The position numbers and the translations under genes were made by a program. A stretch of DNA of 64,000 nt, from NCBI RefSeq assembly GCF_001050135.1, contig NZ_CP012040.1:1612001-1676000 (forward strand), given 5' to 3'. The number at the start of each line of letters is the position of its first letter. The stretch's first letter is position 1. Below are positions 8,749 through 17,382 of this stretch, one piece after another. This DNA comes from Cyclobacterium amurskyense. GTDB lineage: Bacteria; Bacteroidota; Bacteroidia; Cytophagales; Cyclobacteriaceae. The notes under the pieces are model-generated. The model was not told the origin of the DNA. It saw only the letters and a list, made by a program, of their open reading frames with translations, and searched no databases.

Positions 8749-9571
8749 TATAAGTAATTATAGTAATCTGGCCCAAAGGGTAATAACAGCCATTTTAGGG
8801 ACCATTATCATCATCACCAGTACTGTATTTAGTGAATGGTCCTATTTTATCGTCTTTGCTATAATTTTGGCATTTACTCAGATGGAATTTTATAAACTTT
8901 GTGGATTGGACGGTATGCTACCACTTAAAAGTTTTGGGACCTTTATAGGTCTTTTGGTTTTTAGTTTTACTTTTTTGGAAGAAATGAAAATCATACCTAT
9001 AGCCTATTACTTTTTGGTATTCCCGCTTGTTTCCATGATCTTTTTTATCAAGCTCTATAAGAAAACAGATAAAAAACCCTTTACAGGGATTGCCTACACC
9101 ATTTTAGGGATATTCTATGTGGCCCTTCCCTTTTCATTACTGACAGTAGCCGCATTTTCTGTAGACAATACCTTTCATTTTGAAATCATCATCGGCTCCT
9201 TACTGATGTTATGGGCCAGCGATTCCGGCGCCTATTTCGCAGGTACGAAATTTGGTAAAACAAAGTTATTCGAAAGGGTCTCGCCTAAAAAATCTTGGGA
9301 AGGAAGCCTTGGGGGTGCTTTTTCAGCCATTATTGTCACTTACTTTATCTCCAAAAATTTCACTGTATTACCAGAATGGCAATGGTTTTGCATCATGACC
9401 ATTATAATTATTGCAGGCACTTATGGAGATCTTATCGAATCCCTTTTTAAAAGAAGTATTGCAATAAAAGACTCAGGCAAAGGATTACCTGGACACGGAG
9501 GCTTTATGGATCGTTTTGATGGTTTATTACTTTCTACTCCTTTTATTGTTGCATTTTTAAAAATATTTTAA
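8732..9571 (+). CDS. cdsA: Phosphatidate cytidylyltransferase (CDP-diacylglycerol synthase)
   Basis: 279 residues, polytopic. The C-terminal CdsA signature is complete: LFKRSIAIKDSG followed by GKGLPGHGGFMDRFDGLL, with the Asp residues that bind metal. It makes CDP-diacylglycerol from phosphatidate and CTP in the inner membrane, the branch point for phosphatidylserine and phosphatidylethanolamine. It begins inside the DUF2007 gene and is followed 105 bp later by the phosphatidylserine decarboxylase, so consecutive lipid steps are clustered. No phosphatidylserine synthase lies in the window. Confidence 0.96.
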   Translation: MKSRFSISNYSNLAQRVITAILGTIIIITSTVFSEWSYFIVFAIILAFTQMEFYKLCGLDGMLPLKSFGTFIGLLVFSFTFLEEMKIIPIAYYFLVFPLVSMIFFIKLYKKTDKKPFTGIAYTILGIFYVALPFSLLTVAAFSVDNTFHFEIIIGSLLMLWASDSGAYFAGTKFGKTKLFERVSPKKSWEGSLGGAFSAIIVTYFISKNFTVLPEWQWFCIMTIIIIAGTYGDLIESLFKRSIAIKDSGKGLPGHGGFMDRFDGLLLSTPFIVAFLKIF

Positions 9572-9676
9572 TAATTACTCTAAAAAGTCCTAATATTGTA
9601 CTTTAGAAAGTATCGAGAGGGATTTTATTCCTTGGGATCTATTTAATAAAATCGGGAAACTTAAGGCTAAACCATT

Positions 9677-10339
9677 ATGACCATTCATAAAGAAGGAAGA
9701 TCATTATTATTTTGGATGTTAATTGTTTTGGCAGGAATCAACTTTGCTATCAATTATTTAATCCCTTTAGAAGAACTAGTCATTAACTTGGTGCTAATTG
9801 GTAGCATAATTCTATATTTGACCGTTTTACAATTCTTCAGAAACCCAGCAATCCCTATTCCAAACGACCCTGAATTGATCTATGCACCTGCTGATGGTAA
9901 GGTCGTAGTAATCGAAAAAACAATGGAGGAGGAATACCTTAAGGAAGATAGAATTCAGATATCTATATTTATGTCTCCCATAAATGTTCATGTCAACAGA
10001 TCTCCGATTAATGGCATCCTAAAATATTTCAAATACCATCCTGGAAAATACCTCGTAGCCTGGCATCCTAAATCCAGCACTGAGAATGAACGAACATCAC
10101 TGGTAATAGAACATCCCAATGGTATACAACTAATGATGCGCCAAATTGCAGGGGCCATGGCAAGAAGAATCAAATGGTATGTAAAAGAAGGTGATCCTAT
10201 GGCTCAAGGCATTGAATTTGGTTTCATTAAGTTTGGATCAAGAGTGGATGTCTTCGTCCCTTTAGACGCTGAAATATTGGTAGACATTGACCAGAAAACC
10301 AAAGGAGGAATAACCCCTATTGCAAAATTCAAATCATAA
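9677..10339 (+). CDS. psd: Phosphatidylserine decarboxylase, short form
   Basis: 220 residues. Two N-terminal TM helices are followed by YAPADGKVVVIE, the SIFMSPINVHVNRSP block and a FGSR motif at 186-189. Self-cleavage is expected between G187 and S188, giving a pyruvoyl beta-subunit. The GSR form instead of LGST marks the short Psd class found in Bacteroidota and alphaproteobacteria. It converts phosphatidylserine to phosphatidylethanolamine at the inner membrane. The family also includes archaetidylserine decarboxylases, but bacterial context favours PE synthesis. It follows cdsA on the same strand. Confidence 0.93.
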   Translation: MTIHKEGRSLLFWMLIVLAGINFAINYLIPLEELVINLVLIGSIILYLTVLQFFRNPAIPIPNDPELIYAPADGKVVVIEKTMEEEYLKEDRIQISIFMSPINVHVNRSPINGILKYFKYHPGKYLVAWHPKSSTENERTSLVIEHPNGIQLMMRQIAGAMARRIKWYVKEGDPMAQGIEFGFIKFGSRVDVFVPLDAEILVDIDQKTKGGITPIAKFKS

Positions 10340-10450
10340 GTATGGGATTTGAGCTAAGATCTAAAACTCAATTCTTACAGAACTGAAAAATAAACATCCT
10401 ACCATTGTCCAAGTATTATTGACCATACAAGAAGCCAAGATAAGGGGATT

Positions 10451-11095
10451 CTATATGCCCATATCCAAGGCTTTTTTTACGAGCTCTGTAACTGAAGAAA
10501 CGTTTAATTTTTGATGAAGATGTTTTCGGTGGGTCTCTACAGTGTAAATGCTTAGATACAATTCACTGGCAATTTCCTTATTGGTTTTCCCTTTCACAAT
10601 CCACTTTAAAATCTCCAGTTCTCTTTTGGAAAGTTTAAATGTGGCTTTAAAATGGTCATATTGCTCAAACTCATCTCCCTCCTCTGCTTGATTTAACACA
10701 TGGTCAAAATTGGCCAGGTACCTGTCTTCCATCACCTCACGAATGGTATATATCAACTCTTCAGGATCTGCATTCTTAAGTACATAAGCATTTACACCTT
10801 GTTTAATACACTTCTTAAAGATTTCTTCATCATCATACATGGAAAGGACAATCGTTTTTACTTTCCATCTCTTTTTCTTAATATGGTTTAGAATATCAAG
10901 GCCATTGAGCCCAGGCATGTTCATGTCGGTAATAACCAAATCAACCCTATTTGCTTCCAATGCGGCCAATGCTTCCTTGCCATTATGCACAACTTTTTCT
11001 ACACTAAAATCGGGCTCATTTGTAAGTAATCTTTCTATTCCAGCTGCAAATAATTTATGATCGTCTGCTAGTAATATCTTAGTTATGTTCGTCAT
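10451..11095 (-). CDS. NarL/FixJ-type response regulator
   Basis: 214 residues. An N-terminal receiver domain has the acidic pair D11-D12, phospho-acceptor D57 (LVITDMNMPG) and the SMYDD and K109-type positions; a LuxR-type HTH occupies the C-terminus (LSKRELEILKWIVKGKTNKEIA, TVETHRKHLHQKL). Phosphorylation should drive dimer binding to DNA. Its start overlaps the histidine kinase gene by 17 bp, so it is almost certainly the cognate partner. Target genes are not evident here. Confidence 0.95.
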   Translation of the reverse strand: MTNITKILLADDHKLFAAGIERLLTNEPDFSVEKVVHNGKEALAALEANRVDLVITDMNMPGLNGLDILNHIKKKRWKVKTIVLSMYDDEEIFKKCIKQGVNAYVLKNADPEELIYTIREVMEDRYLANFDHVLNQAEEGDEFEQYDHFKATFKLSKRELEILKWIVKGKTNKEIASELYLSIYTVETHRKHLHQKLNVSSVTELVKKALDMGI

Positions 11096-11852
11096 TTTCC
11101 AATTCTATTTCTATCTCCGTCCCCTTACCTATACTTGAATCAATCTTCACTTTACCTCCAATAGCCTCGACTCTGGAATGGATATTCCTCAGTCCCAACC
11201 CCTGAGAAACGGTTGTCATGTCAAAGCCATCTCCATCGTCTTTAATGCCTAATATTAATCTATTTTCTTTATTTATAATTGTAATCGAAATCAATGTTGG
11301 TGAAGCATGTTTTATGGCATTGTTCAGGCATTCCTGAACCAAGCGGATAAGAACAAGCTTTTTATCACTTTCAACGAATACTATTGGGTTTCCTTCTTTT
11401 TGAAAAGACACTTCGCAAAAACCACTTTTCTGAATTTTCCCAAGCTCTTCTTCAAGAAATTCTTCAAACTTCACATCGTTGATATAATCCTTGTTGATTG
11501 ATCGAGAAAGGCTACGGACCTCTTTTATAATTTGATTGATCAACTTTTTGCCTTCATAAACAGAGGCCGGGTCTGGGTTATTTAGCACCAATTTTGTCAA
11601 AGACAATAACTGACCAATATTGTCATGTAACTCTTGACTGACATACTGAAGGGTATGTTCCCTAATTTCCTTTTCAGCATTCAAAATTGTATTCTTGAAA
11701 TCAGCTTTGATAATTTGAATTTTATGCCTGTTTTTAATCTGTCTCTGCCTATGAACGATGACTATGGCAATGATAAATGCTGCCATAATAACCATAAGCA
11801 CCACACCTGTAAGAATAGCAAAAAAGGTTTGTAAAGAATCGTCTTCAATCAC
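11079..11852 (-). CDS. Membrane-anchored HisKA_3-type sensor histidine kinase
   Basis: 257 residues. One TM helix (about 12-33) has almost nothing outside it, followed by a coiled dimerisation segment with the phospho-acceptor H76 in SQELHDNIGQ and a C-terminal ATPase domain (N-box CLNNAIKHA, G1 DDGDGFDM, G2 GLGLRNIHSRVEAIGG). The N-terminus is too short for a sensory domain, so signal input must come from elsewhere, plausibly the membrane protein encoded just upstream and overlapping by 8 bp. It phosphorylates the downstream response regulator, with which it overlaps by 17 bp. Confidence 0.93.
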   Translation of the reverse strand: MIEDDSLQTFFAILTGVVLMVIMAAFIIAIVIVHRQRQIKNRHKIQIIKADFKNTILNAEKEIREHTLQYVSQELHDNIGQLLSLTKLVLNNPDPASVYEGKKLINQIIKEVRSLSRSINKDYINDVKFEEFLEEELGKIQKSGFCEVSFQKEGNPIVFVESDKKLVLIRLVQECLNNAIKHASPTLISITIINKENRLILGIKDDGDGFDMTTVSQGLGLRNIHSRVEAIGGKVKIDSSIGKGTEIEIELENDEHN

Positions 11853-12516
11853 TTTTCGGGGAAAAAATCAAAGGTGAATAATAGGAGAAACCAAAAATAA
11901 GGTACAAAGTTGCCGCAAAAATCCTGTTCAATGAAGCGAGAATGGTAATATAATAAGTATCAAGAGTCCACAGCATATTCAAAGAACCAAAGTAAATAAA
12001 ACTGGCAGAATAGAAAAGAAGAATTGCTGCAATGTTCCAAAACTGAGGTAAACTAAGTAAAGGTGCGTCTTCATTTTTTTCTGCCATAAAAACGCTAAAC
12101 ATCAAATAACAACAAAAAATAACTATACCCAAGCTCCCCAACAAATGCGTATACTGCTGAAAAATCACTATTGGAGACTGAATAAATAAAGTGTTAAATA
12201 CTGCCCATGCAATGAAAAAGAGAATGAAATATTTTAAATTTCTTTTAATTCTTTTAGCCTCAATTAAAGACCCCAGGTAAACCAATATCAATATGGTTTC
12301 TCCAATAACAAAAAACACATTATAAACAAGCACATTCTTTTCTCCTTGCTCCACTAAAAAATAGGCATATAGCTCAAAACTTAACACATAAACAATAAGG
12401 AACAAAATAAAGGCATGTGACCTTTCATGCAGTTTATACTTCTTCTTAAAATAGTAAAAGAACAATGACAGTAATAAGCCAATTACAATACAAGAAATGT
12501 AAACATAAAAAGTCAT
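11845..12516 (-). CDS. Seven-helix-type membrane protein, candidate sensor partner of the adjacent kinase
   Basis: 223 residues with about seven predicted TM helices and short loops. No enzymatic motif is visible. It overlaps the histidine kinase start by 8 bp and sits in the same operon. Because the kinase has no extracytoplasmic domain, this protein could provide the sensing part; that is inferred from gene order and topology only. I do not recognise a named family. Confidence 0.65.
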   Translation of the reverse strand: MTFYVYISCIVIGLLLSLFFYYFKKKYKLHERSHAFILFLIVYVLSFELYAYFLVEQGEKNVLVYNVFFVIGETILILVYLGSLIEAKRIKRNLKYFILFFIAWAVFNTLFIQSPIVIFQQYTHLLGSLGIVIFCCYLMFSVFMAEKNEDAPLLSLPQFWNIAAILLFYSASFIYFGSLNMLWTLDTYYITILASLNRIFAATLYLIFGFSYYSPLIFSPKSD

Positions 12517-12542
12517 GATAAAACTGCCATTGTTAATTTAAC

Positions 12543-12896
12543 TTACTTTTTACAATCAGGGGGACAAATTTTCCCGCCATTCCTAATCCAGGAGTCGTCT
12601 GTAGTGCTGGAATTGTCATTTGAAGCGGCTAGGATCAAGGTTAACTTCCCTATGTAATCCTCAGTATCCTCTTTTTCTCCCCTCACTTTTACAGTTTCCT
12701 TGTCATACATACCAAGGTAGATTTTCAAACCACCTTCCTTGTCGTCGGTTTTTGCCAATAGTTCCTCTATGGTCTTTCTGTCAAAAAAGATAGAACGGGT
12801 TTGTTCCTTGGCCTTGTCACCATTTATTCCCTTTTCTGCATTGAAAATAAACTTTTCGTAATTTTCTCTTAGCTGTCTAAATAAATTTAAGTCCAT
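12543..12896 (-). CDS. Hypothetical soluble protein
   Basis: 117 residues, charged, with no signal peptide and no TM helix. Residues 1-60 look helical, then a strand-rich part (GGLKIYLGMYD, IGKLTLILAAS) and a terminal CPPDCKK. The C-x3-C tail could bind metal or be redox active, but there is no proof. It lies 26 bp upstream of the membrane protein on the same strand and is probably the first gene of the four-gene two-component operon. I do not recognise the family. Confidence 0.6.
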   Translation of the reverse strand: MDLNLFRQLRENYEKFIFNAEKGINGDKAKEQTRSIFFDRKTIEELLAKTDDKEGGLKIYLGMYDKETVKVRGEKEDTEDYIGKLTLILAASNDNSSTTDDSWIRNGGKICPPDCKK

Positions 12897-13534
12897 ATTC
12901 TAATTGGATTAAGGTAAAAATAACTTTACCAAATTTAACCAATCTTCTAATTAAAAGCTTAAATTCCTTAAAAAATCATTTTAGTCTTAAAATTAGCACC
13001 TATATATTCACAAAACAACCAAAGCCCCCTCTTACTGGACCTAATAAATTGATAATGAATACAAAAGAACAATCAAGTTTACAATCGACTGATTCAAAAC
13101 GGATAAAAGAGCATTGTTGGAAGCGGTATTTAGTCAGTTTGACAAGAGGATTTAACACATGATTTTAATCATAATTAAATGAGCTAGAAACGTATCTTTC
13201 ATTTTGCATTTAACGCCAAGTAAGCAGTTACTACGAATTCAATTGAATATCCATAAATGAACACAAAAAATAGTTCTTCTCGGAGGACAAAGTATGCTAG
13301 TAAGTTTTTATACAAAAATCGGTATTGGTGAATCCTTGGCGAGCTATATCATTTTATGAACCAATAACCTAGCAAGGTTAACTACCACTGAAAGCAAATC
13401 GAATAATGGTCCACTATTTTAATTAACAAACCGAAAGAATTGATTAATTATTATTACTTTAACCTGAAATAGGCAATCGAAAAGCTTAGGCTTTCCTTTG
13501 CAATTAAACTTTATTCAAGATAACCTACTAAATT
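12897..13534. other. 638 bp intergenic region without a convincing gene
   Basis: AT-rich and divergent between the two-component operon and lemA. The best short ORF is ATG 13055 to TGA 13162 on + (35 codons, starting MNTKEQSSLQSTDSK), with no recognisable features. No clear RNA fold was seen. Both flanking operons presumably have their promoters here, but I found no box pair I trust. Confidence 0.5.
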
Positions 13535-14083
13535 ATGACAATAGCCATAGTGGCAATTGGCATTTTGCTTGCCTTCACGCTTTTAACCTACAATAAGCTC
13601 ATTCGCCTACGTAACAATGCCAGCGAAGGATGGAGCGGAATAGACGTTCAGCTAAAGCGACGAACAGACCTTGTTCCCAATCTGGTCACTACCGTGAAGG
13701 GATATGCCAAACACGAAGAACAGCTTCTAGAGGAAATAACTGCGCTTAGAAATCAAGTTATACCGAAACAATCGGTGTCCGAAACATCAAAATCAGCTGC
13801 TGATCTAGGGAAATCATTAAAAAAAATAATGGTTGTGGCCGAAGCTTACCCAGAACTAAAAGCAGATAAAAACTTCCTAAAACTACAACAGCAACTCTCT
13901 GAAATTGAAGATTATCTTCAAAAATCCAGAAGATATTACAATGGAACAGTTAGAGAATTCAACATTAAAGTTGAATCTATACCTTCCAATATTATTGCCA
14001 ATATCTTTGGCTTTACAAAACTTGAGTTTTTCACACTTTCTGATTCAAATGATCGGACTCTACCTGAATTAAATTTTGAATAA
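13535..14083 (+). CDS. lemA: LemA family protein
   Basis: 182 residues: one N-terminal TM helix, then a long helical bundle with the LemA landmarks NNASEGWSGIDVQLKRRTDL and the LVTTVKGYA helix, followed by SRRYYNGTVREFN and IANIFGF near the end. LemA proteins are membrane-anchored helical proteins of unknown biochemical role; they are often encoded with TPM or DUF2207 membrane proteins, as here. The DUF2207 ATG follows one base after this stop, so the two are cotranslated. Confidence 0.95.
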   Translation: MTIAIVAIGILLAFTLLTYNKLIRLRNNASEGWSGIDVQLKRRTDLVPNLVTTVKGYAKHEEQLLEEITALRNQVIPKQSVSETSKSAADLGKSLKKIMVVAEAYPELKADKNFLKLQQQLSEIEDYLQKSRRYYNGTVREFNIKVESIPSNIIANIFGFTKLEFFTLSDSNDRTLPELNFE

Positions 14084-14084
14084 G

Positions 14085-16010
14085 ATGCATCGGTATTATT
14101 TAGTCTTTATAATGATACTGCTATCCGGCAGCTTTAGTCTTCTGGCACAAGATCAGGAGGAGATCCTCAAATACCATAGTGAGATCAATGTTCAACCTGA
14201 TGGTTACTTAAATGTTACTGAAGACATCACTGTCAGAAGCAATGGTTACGATATAAAAAGAGGGATATTCAGAAGCTTCCCCGTCAGATACAGAGACCGG
14301 TACAACAACCAAGTAAGCGTAGGCCTGAAAGTACTCTCGGTAAAAAAAGATGGCAATGATGAACCTTATAAAGTAATACGGCAGGGAGATTATGAAGTTA
14401 TCAGAATTGGTGATGAAAACACCTTACTAGCCCCTGGTATTTATTCCTATTCAATTTCTTACAAAACTGATCGTCAAATTGGTTTTTTCAAGGAATTTGA
14501 CGAGTTGTATTGGAATGCGATTGGTCCAGAGTGGGACTTTACTATACTTGAAGCAAGTGCTCGGATCAACCTTCCTTCTGGTGGAATTATAGGGCAGTAT
14601 GCTGCTTATTCAGGAAAATCGGGGACATCTTCTTGCTCCTGTACATTAGACAAAGAAGCTGAAAATTCCCTTTACGTTAAAACAAATGAACCCCTTTTAG
14701 CCAAAGAAGCACTAACTCTTGCCGTATCCTGGCAAAAAGGGCTCATCCCTGCACCTAGCCAAGCAGAGAAAACCAATGCCTTCTTTAGAGACAATGCAGG
14801 GATTTTCATACTTGCCATAGGCCTCCTCCTTGTATTGACTTATTATTTTTATTCCTGGAACAAAGTGGGCCGCGACCCACATAAGGGAGGCATTTACCCT
14901 ATGTTTGATCCTCCAGAAGGATTAGATGCCGCTTCCATGAGGTACTTGTATAAAATGAATTTCGACAGCCAAACTTACCTTGCAGGAATTGTAGAATTGG
15001 CCACTAAAGGATGGGTAAAAATCATAGAAGAAAAAAAGAAAAAATTCACCCTCGAAAAAATACAAACAAAAGAAGGCAATTTAAACCCTGGTTATAAAAA
15101 AATAATGAATTCACTTTTCCCCTTGGGTGAAGAAAGAATAAGCCTTGAGCAAAAAGAACACAAGAAAATCGGAGGGGCAATGCGTGCTCTGCAAAAGGAT
15201 TTATACAGCAGACTTCATGGCTCGCACTTCAAGAACAATTACACCTGGGTAGTTCCAGGTTTCATCCTTTCTATACTAATCTTGGCGCTTGCTATTAAAT
15301 ACACCATTCCTTTATTATTAGAAGCAGAAAAAACACTGCTCATCTTTGGCTTGGTGTATTGTGTCTTACTTCTGATTTTCTTAGGGAAAATCTTCATGAC
15401 CTATATGGAATACATGGACAAAGGGCATGTAAAAAGAAGCACAGTAATTATTGAAAGCCTTATTCTAGCGATACTTATTGGCGTTCCTGTTTTCCTAATT
15501 ATTCAATTCAATATTAAGCCAGCGTTTGGCTTTCTTTTCCTTTTTCTACTAATAGGGCTGACCAATGTTGTATTTATCAGTTTGATGAAAGCGCCTACAG
15601 TAAAAGGAAGAAAACTAATGGATAAAATTGAAGGTTTCAGAATGTACCTCAATGCAGCAGAAAAACCCTTGTTGGAGACCTATAACCCTCCCGGTGTCAC
15701 TCCTGAGGTTTTTGAAAAATTCCTACCTTATGCCATCGCACTTGAAGTTGGAGAAGCCTGGGGCAAAGCCTTTGAAAAAAGCCTGACTGAATTAGGGGAG
15801 GAGTATCAAAACAGGTCTTCCTACCGTCCTATCTGGTATACTGGATCAGCATTTACTGCCGGATCCTTAGCCGCATTTTCCAGTGACCTTAGCAGTACCT
15901 TTGGATCAGCTATTGCCAATTCTTCCAGCCCTCCAGGTAGTTCTTCAGGCAGTGGAGGAGGAGGAAGCGCCGGCGGTGGTGGCGGCGGCGGCGGCGGCGG
16001 TGGCTGGTAA
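14085..16010 (+). CDS. DUF2207 family membrane protein with Gly-rich tail
   Basis: 641 residues from ATG 14085, one base after the lemA stop; a TTG at 14076 is a weaker start. A signal peptide (ends SLLAQ) is followed by an extracytoplasmic beta domain (HSEINVQPDGYLNVTEDI, KRGIFRSFPVRY), a TM helix near 235-255, a cytoplasmic region starting GRDPHKGGIYPMFDPPEG, more TM helices around 390-490 and a tail of Gly runs ending in W. This is the usual architecture of DUF2207 partners of LemA. The Gly-rich tail is typical of the group and may have a localisation role. The tail DNA is a GGC/GGT microsatellite. Confidence 0.92.
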   Translation: MHRYYLVFIMILLSGSFSLLAQDQEEILKYHSEINVQPDGYLNVTEDITVRSNGYDIKRGIFRSFPVRYRDRYNNQVSVGLKVLSVKKDGNDEPYKVIRQGDYEVIRIGDENTLLAPGIYSYSISYKTDRQIGFFKEFDELYWNAIGPEWDFTILEASARINLPSGGIIGQYAAYSGKSGTSSCSCTLDKEAENSLYVKTNEPLLAKEALTLAVSWQKGLIPAPSQAEKTNAFFRDNAGIFILAIGLLLVLTYYFYSWNKVGRDPHKGGIYPMFDPPEGLDAASMRYLYKMNFDSQTYLAGIVELATKGWVKIIEEKKKKFTLEKIQTKEGNLNPGYKKIMNSLFPLGEERISLEQKEHKKIGGAMRALQKDLYSRLHGSHFKNNYTWVVPGFILSILILALAIKYTIPLLLEAEKTLLIFGLVYCVLLLIFLGKIFMTYMEYMDKGHVKRSTVIIESLILAILIGVPVFLIIQFNIKPAFGFLFLFLLIGLTNVVFISLMKAPTVKGRKLMDKIEGFRMYLNAAEKPLLETYNPPGVTPEVFEKFLPYAIALEVGEAWGKAFEKSLTELGEEYQNRSSYRPIWYTGSAFTAGSLAAFSSDLSSTFGSAIANSSSPPGSSSGSGGGGSAGGGGGGGGGGGW

Positions 16011-16149
16011 TTCGCTTTACAGGTACACCACATTTCTCTAGTCTGGAAATACACTGCCAAATTATAGACAGATTTATTGTAAATTTACTGCCCGGAAAAA
16101 TACCTGTACAATTCAGCTATTGATAAATTAGCTTATAAGCCAATAATTC

Positions 16150-16986
16150 ATGATATCTCTTCCTTCAAAAAAAAGACTGGCTCATATTGTTTATGAATCG
16201 GATGATCGTGCCTCCAAAGCTTTTGATCTGGTTTTATTGGTTTTAATCTTATTGAGTGTTGTAATCGTCATACTGGACTCCGTTCAAGACATTCGTGAAA
16301 ATTACGGGAGTATCTTGTATTGGCTGGAATGGGCTTTTACGATTATTTTCACCATAGAATATTTCCTTAGGATCTGGCTGGGAAACAATAAAACCGGCTA
16401 TGTTTTCAGTTTTTATGGAATCGTAGATTTACTGGCCATACTCCCTACCTATCTAAGTCTATTCTTATTGCAAACTCAATACCTGACAGTCATAAGAGCC
16501 CTGCGTTTTTTAAGGATATTAAGGATACTCAAATTACCCGAATACATTAAGGAAGCTTCTCGTTTAACAGAAGCACTGAAACACAGCAAGGCGAAAATAC
16601 AGATTTTCGTAGGATCGGTTTTGACCATTGTTTTGGTAATGGGATCTGTAATGTACATTATCGAAGGTCCGGAAAGTGGCTTTACCTCTATCCCAAGATC
16701 CATGTATTGGGCCATAGTTACACTTACTACTGTTGGCTACGGTGACATTGCACCCACTACTGATCTTGGCCAATTTATGGCTTCAATTATTATGTTGATT
16801 GGTTATGCGATTATAGCAGTTCCAACAGGAATTGTCACTTCTGAATTGGTTTCTGCGAGGAATGCGGAAGAAATAAAAGCCCACCCAAACATTAAAACAT
16901 GTAAAGCCTGCAATTTACAGAGTCACAGTTTGGATGCTGTGTTTTGCAGACGCTGTGGCACCCGCCTTAGTCCTAAGCAGGAATAA
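16150..16986 (+). CDS. Voltage-gated-type potassium channel with C-terminal zinc ribbon
   Basis: 278 residues. Six TM helices: S1-S3, an S4 with arginines every third residue (R116, R119, R122, R125 in RALRFLRILRILKL), S5, a pore loop with the K+ selectivity filter TVGYGD (194-199), and S6. The short C-terminus carries a zinc-ribbon pattern C251-x2-C254 and C266-x2-C269. Bacterial Kv-like 'ion transporter' proteins form inner-membrane tetramers. The ribbon is a small addition that may gate or tetramerise the channel. The gene is monocistronic. Confidence 0.93.
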   Translation: MISLPSKKRLAHIVYESDDRASKAFDLVLLVLILLSVVIVILDSVQDIRENYGSILYWLEWAFTIIFTIEYFLRIWLGNNKTGYVFSFYGIVDLLAILPTYLSLFLLQTQYLTVIRALRFLRILRILKLPEYIKEASRLTEALKHSKAKIQIFVGSVLTIVLVMGSVMYIIEGPESGFTSIPRSMYWAIVTLTTVGYGDIAPTTDLGQFMASIIMLIGYAIIAVPTGIVTSELVSARNAEEIKAHPNIKTCKACNLQSHSLDAVFCRRCGTRLSPKQE

Positions 16987-17090
16987 AGGGTTTATGCACT
17001 TTGCTCTAGGCAATAGAAGTAAACCATTGCAACTTCTTCCGAGAACCATACATTCTATTCACCCTTTTTGAATAGAAAAGCCCAAAAAGC

Positions 17091-17122
17091 AAAAAAGCTA
17101 TGAAATAAAATTTCATAGCTTT
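17091..17122 (-). terminator. Intrinsic terminator of RNA copy A
   Basis: On the - strand a 12 bp perfect hairpin (arms at 17094-17105 and 17111-17122, 5-base loop) runs into a U-rich end. It lies about 32 nt beyond the acceptor stem of the tRNA-like domain and recurs after copies B and C. Confidence 0.85.
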
Positions 17123-17153
17123 AGTCAATTAACAATAAACCCAAAATAACCTG

Positions 17154-17278
17154 CTGTAGGAGAAGGAGTCGAACCTCCATGGAGTAGTTAGGCTAAATAT
17201 GAGCTCTATATTTGCTTTTTCCCAATTCCTCCACCCCCGAGATAGGAGGGCATGTCTGCCAGTTTCATCACCCTACAG
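17154..17278 (-). ncRNA. tRNA-like structured RNA, copy A (125 nt domain)
   Basis: Read 5' to 3' on -: an 8 bp acceptor stem (17278-17271 with 17161-17154), U8, a D arm with G18-G19 and a sequence like type II tRNA-Leu, a 5 bp anticodon stem around loop CUAUCUC (17245-17239), a variable arm of about 50 nt, and a T arm with the standard loop UUCGACU. Every tRNA landmark is present except a purine at position 37. The variable arm has a base stem UGGAG/CUCCA and an apical stem AAAUAU/AUAUUU around AGAGCUC. No CCA is encoded. It has its own promoter and terminator. I do not recognise the family; it could be an unusual tRNA or a regulatory RNA that mimics one. Confidence 0.8.
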
Positions 17279-17287
17279 TATATATCG

Positions 17288-17341
17288 TCAATTAAATCGT
17301 TACTTCTTAACTTTTAATTGACCAGAGACCTTTTGTCTTTG
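17288..17341 (-). ncRNA. Conserved two-hairpin leader of RNA copy A
   Basis: Between promoter and tRNA-like domain lie two hairpins. The first (17341-17323) has arms CAAAGAC and GUCUCUG around AAAAG. The second has arms 17321-17313 and 17296-17288 pairing perfectly over 9 bp (UCAAUUAAA with UUUAAUUGA). Copies B and C keep both stems with changed sequence. Confidence 0.65.
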
Positions 17342-17351
17342 TTTGATATGT

Positions 17352-17382
17352 CAAAGGTAATAAAAAGATTAATACATTAAAA
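17352..17382 (-). promoter_or_regulatory. Bacteroidota-type promoter of RNA copy A
   Basis: On - the -7 box TACCTTTG (17359-17352) fits TAnnTTTG exactly and lies 19 bp from a TTTT at 17382-17379, one mismatch from the TTTG -33 box. The same arrangement and spacing recur in copies B and C. Expected start near 17346. Confidence 0.65.

Noticed and set aside
15821..16060. Proline-rich ORF on the - strand
   Set aside because: It is the antisense of the Gly-rich DUF2207 tail; the Pro run mirrors the Gly codons.
17154..17278. Selenocysteine tRNA
   Set aside because: The 8 bp acceptor and long arm are suggestive, but the anticodon loop has no UCA and the D arm has only the short Leu-like stem.
17091..17382. 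tmRNA or T-box leader
   Set aside because: An anticodon arm is present, no tag ORF is found, and no synthetase or amino-acid gene follows the terminator on that strand.
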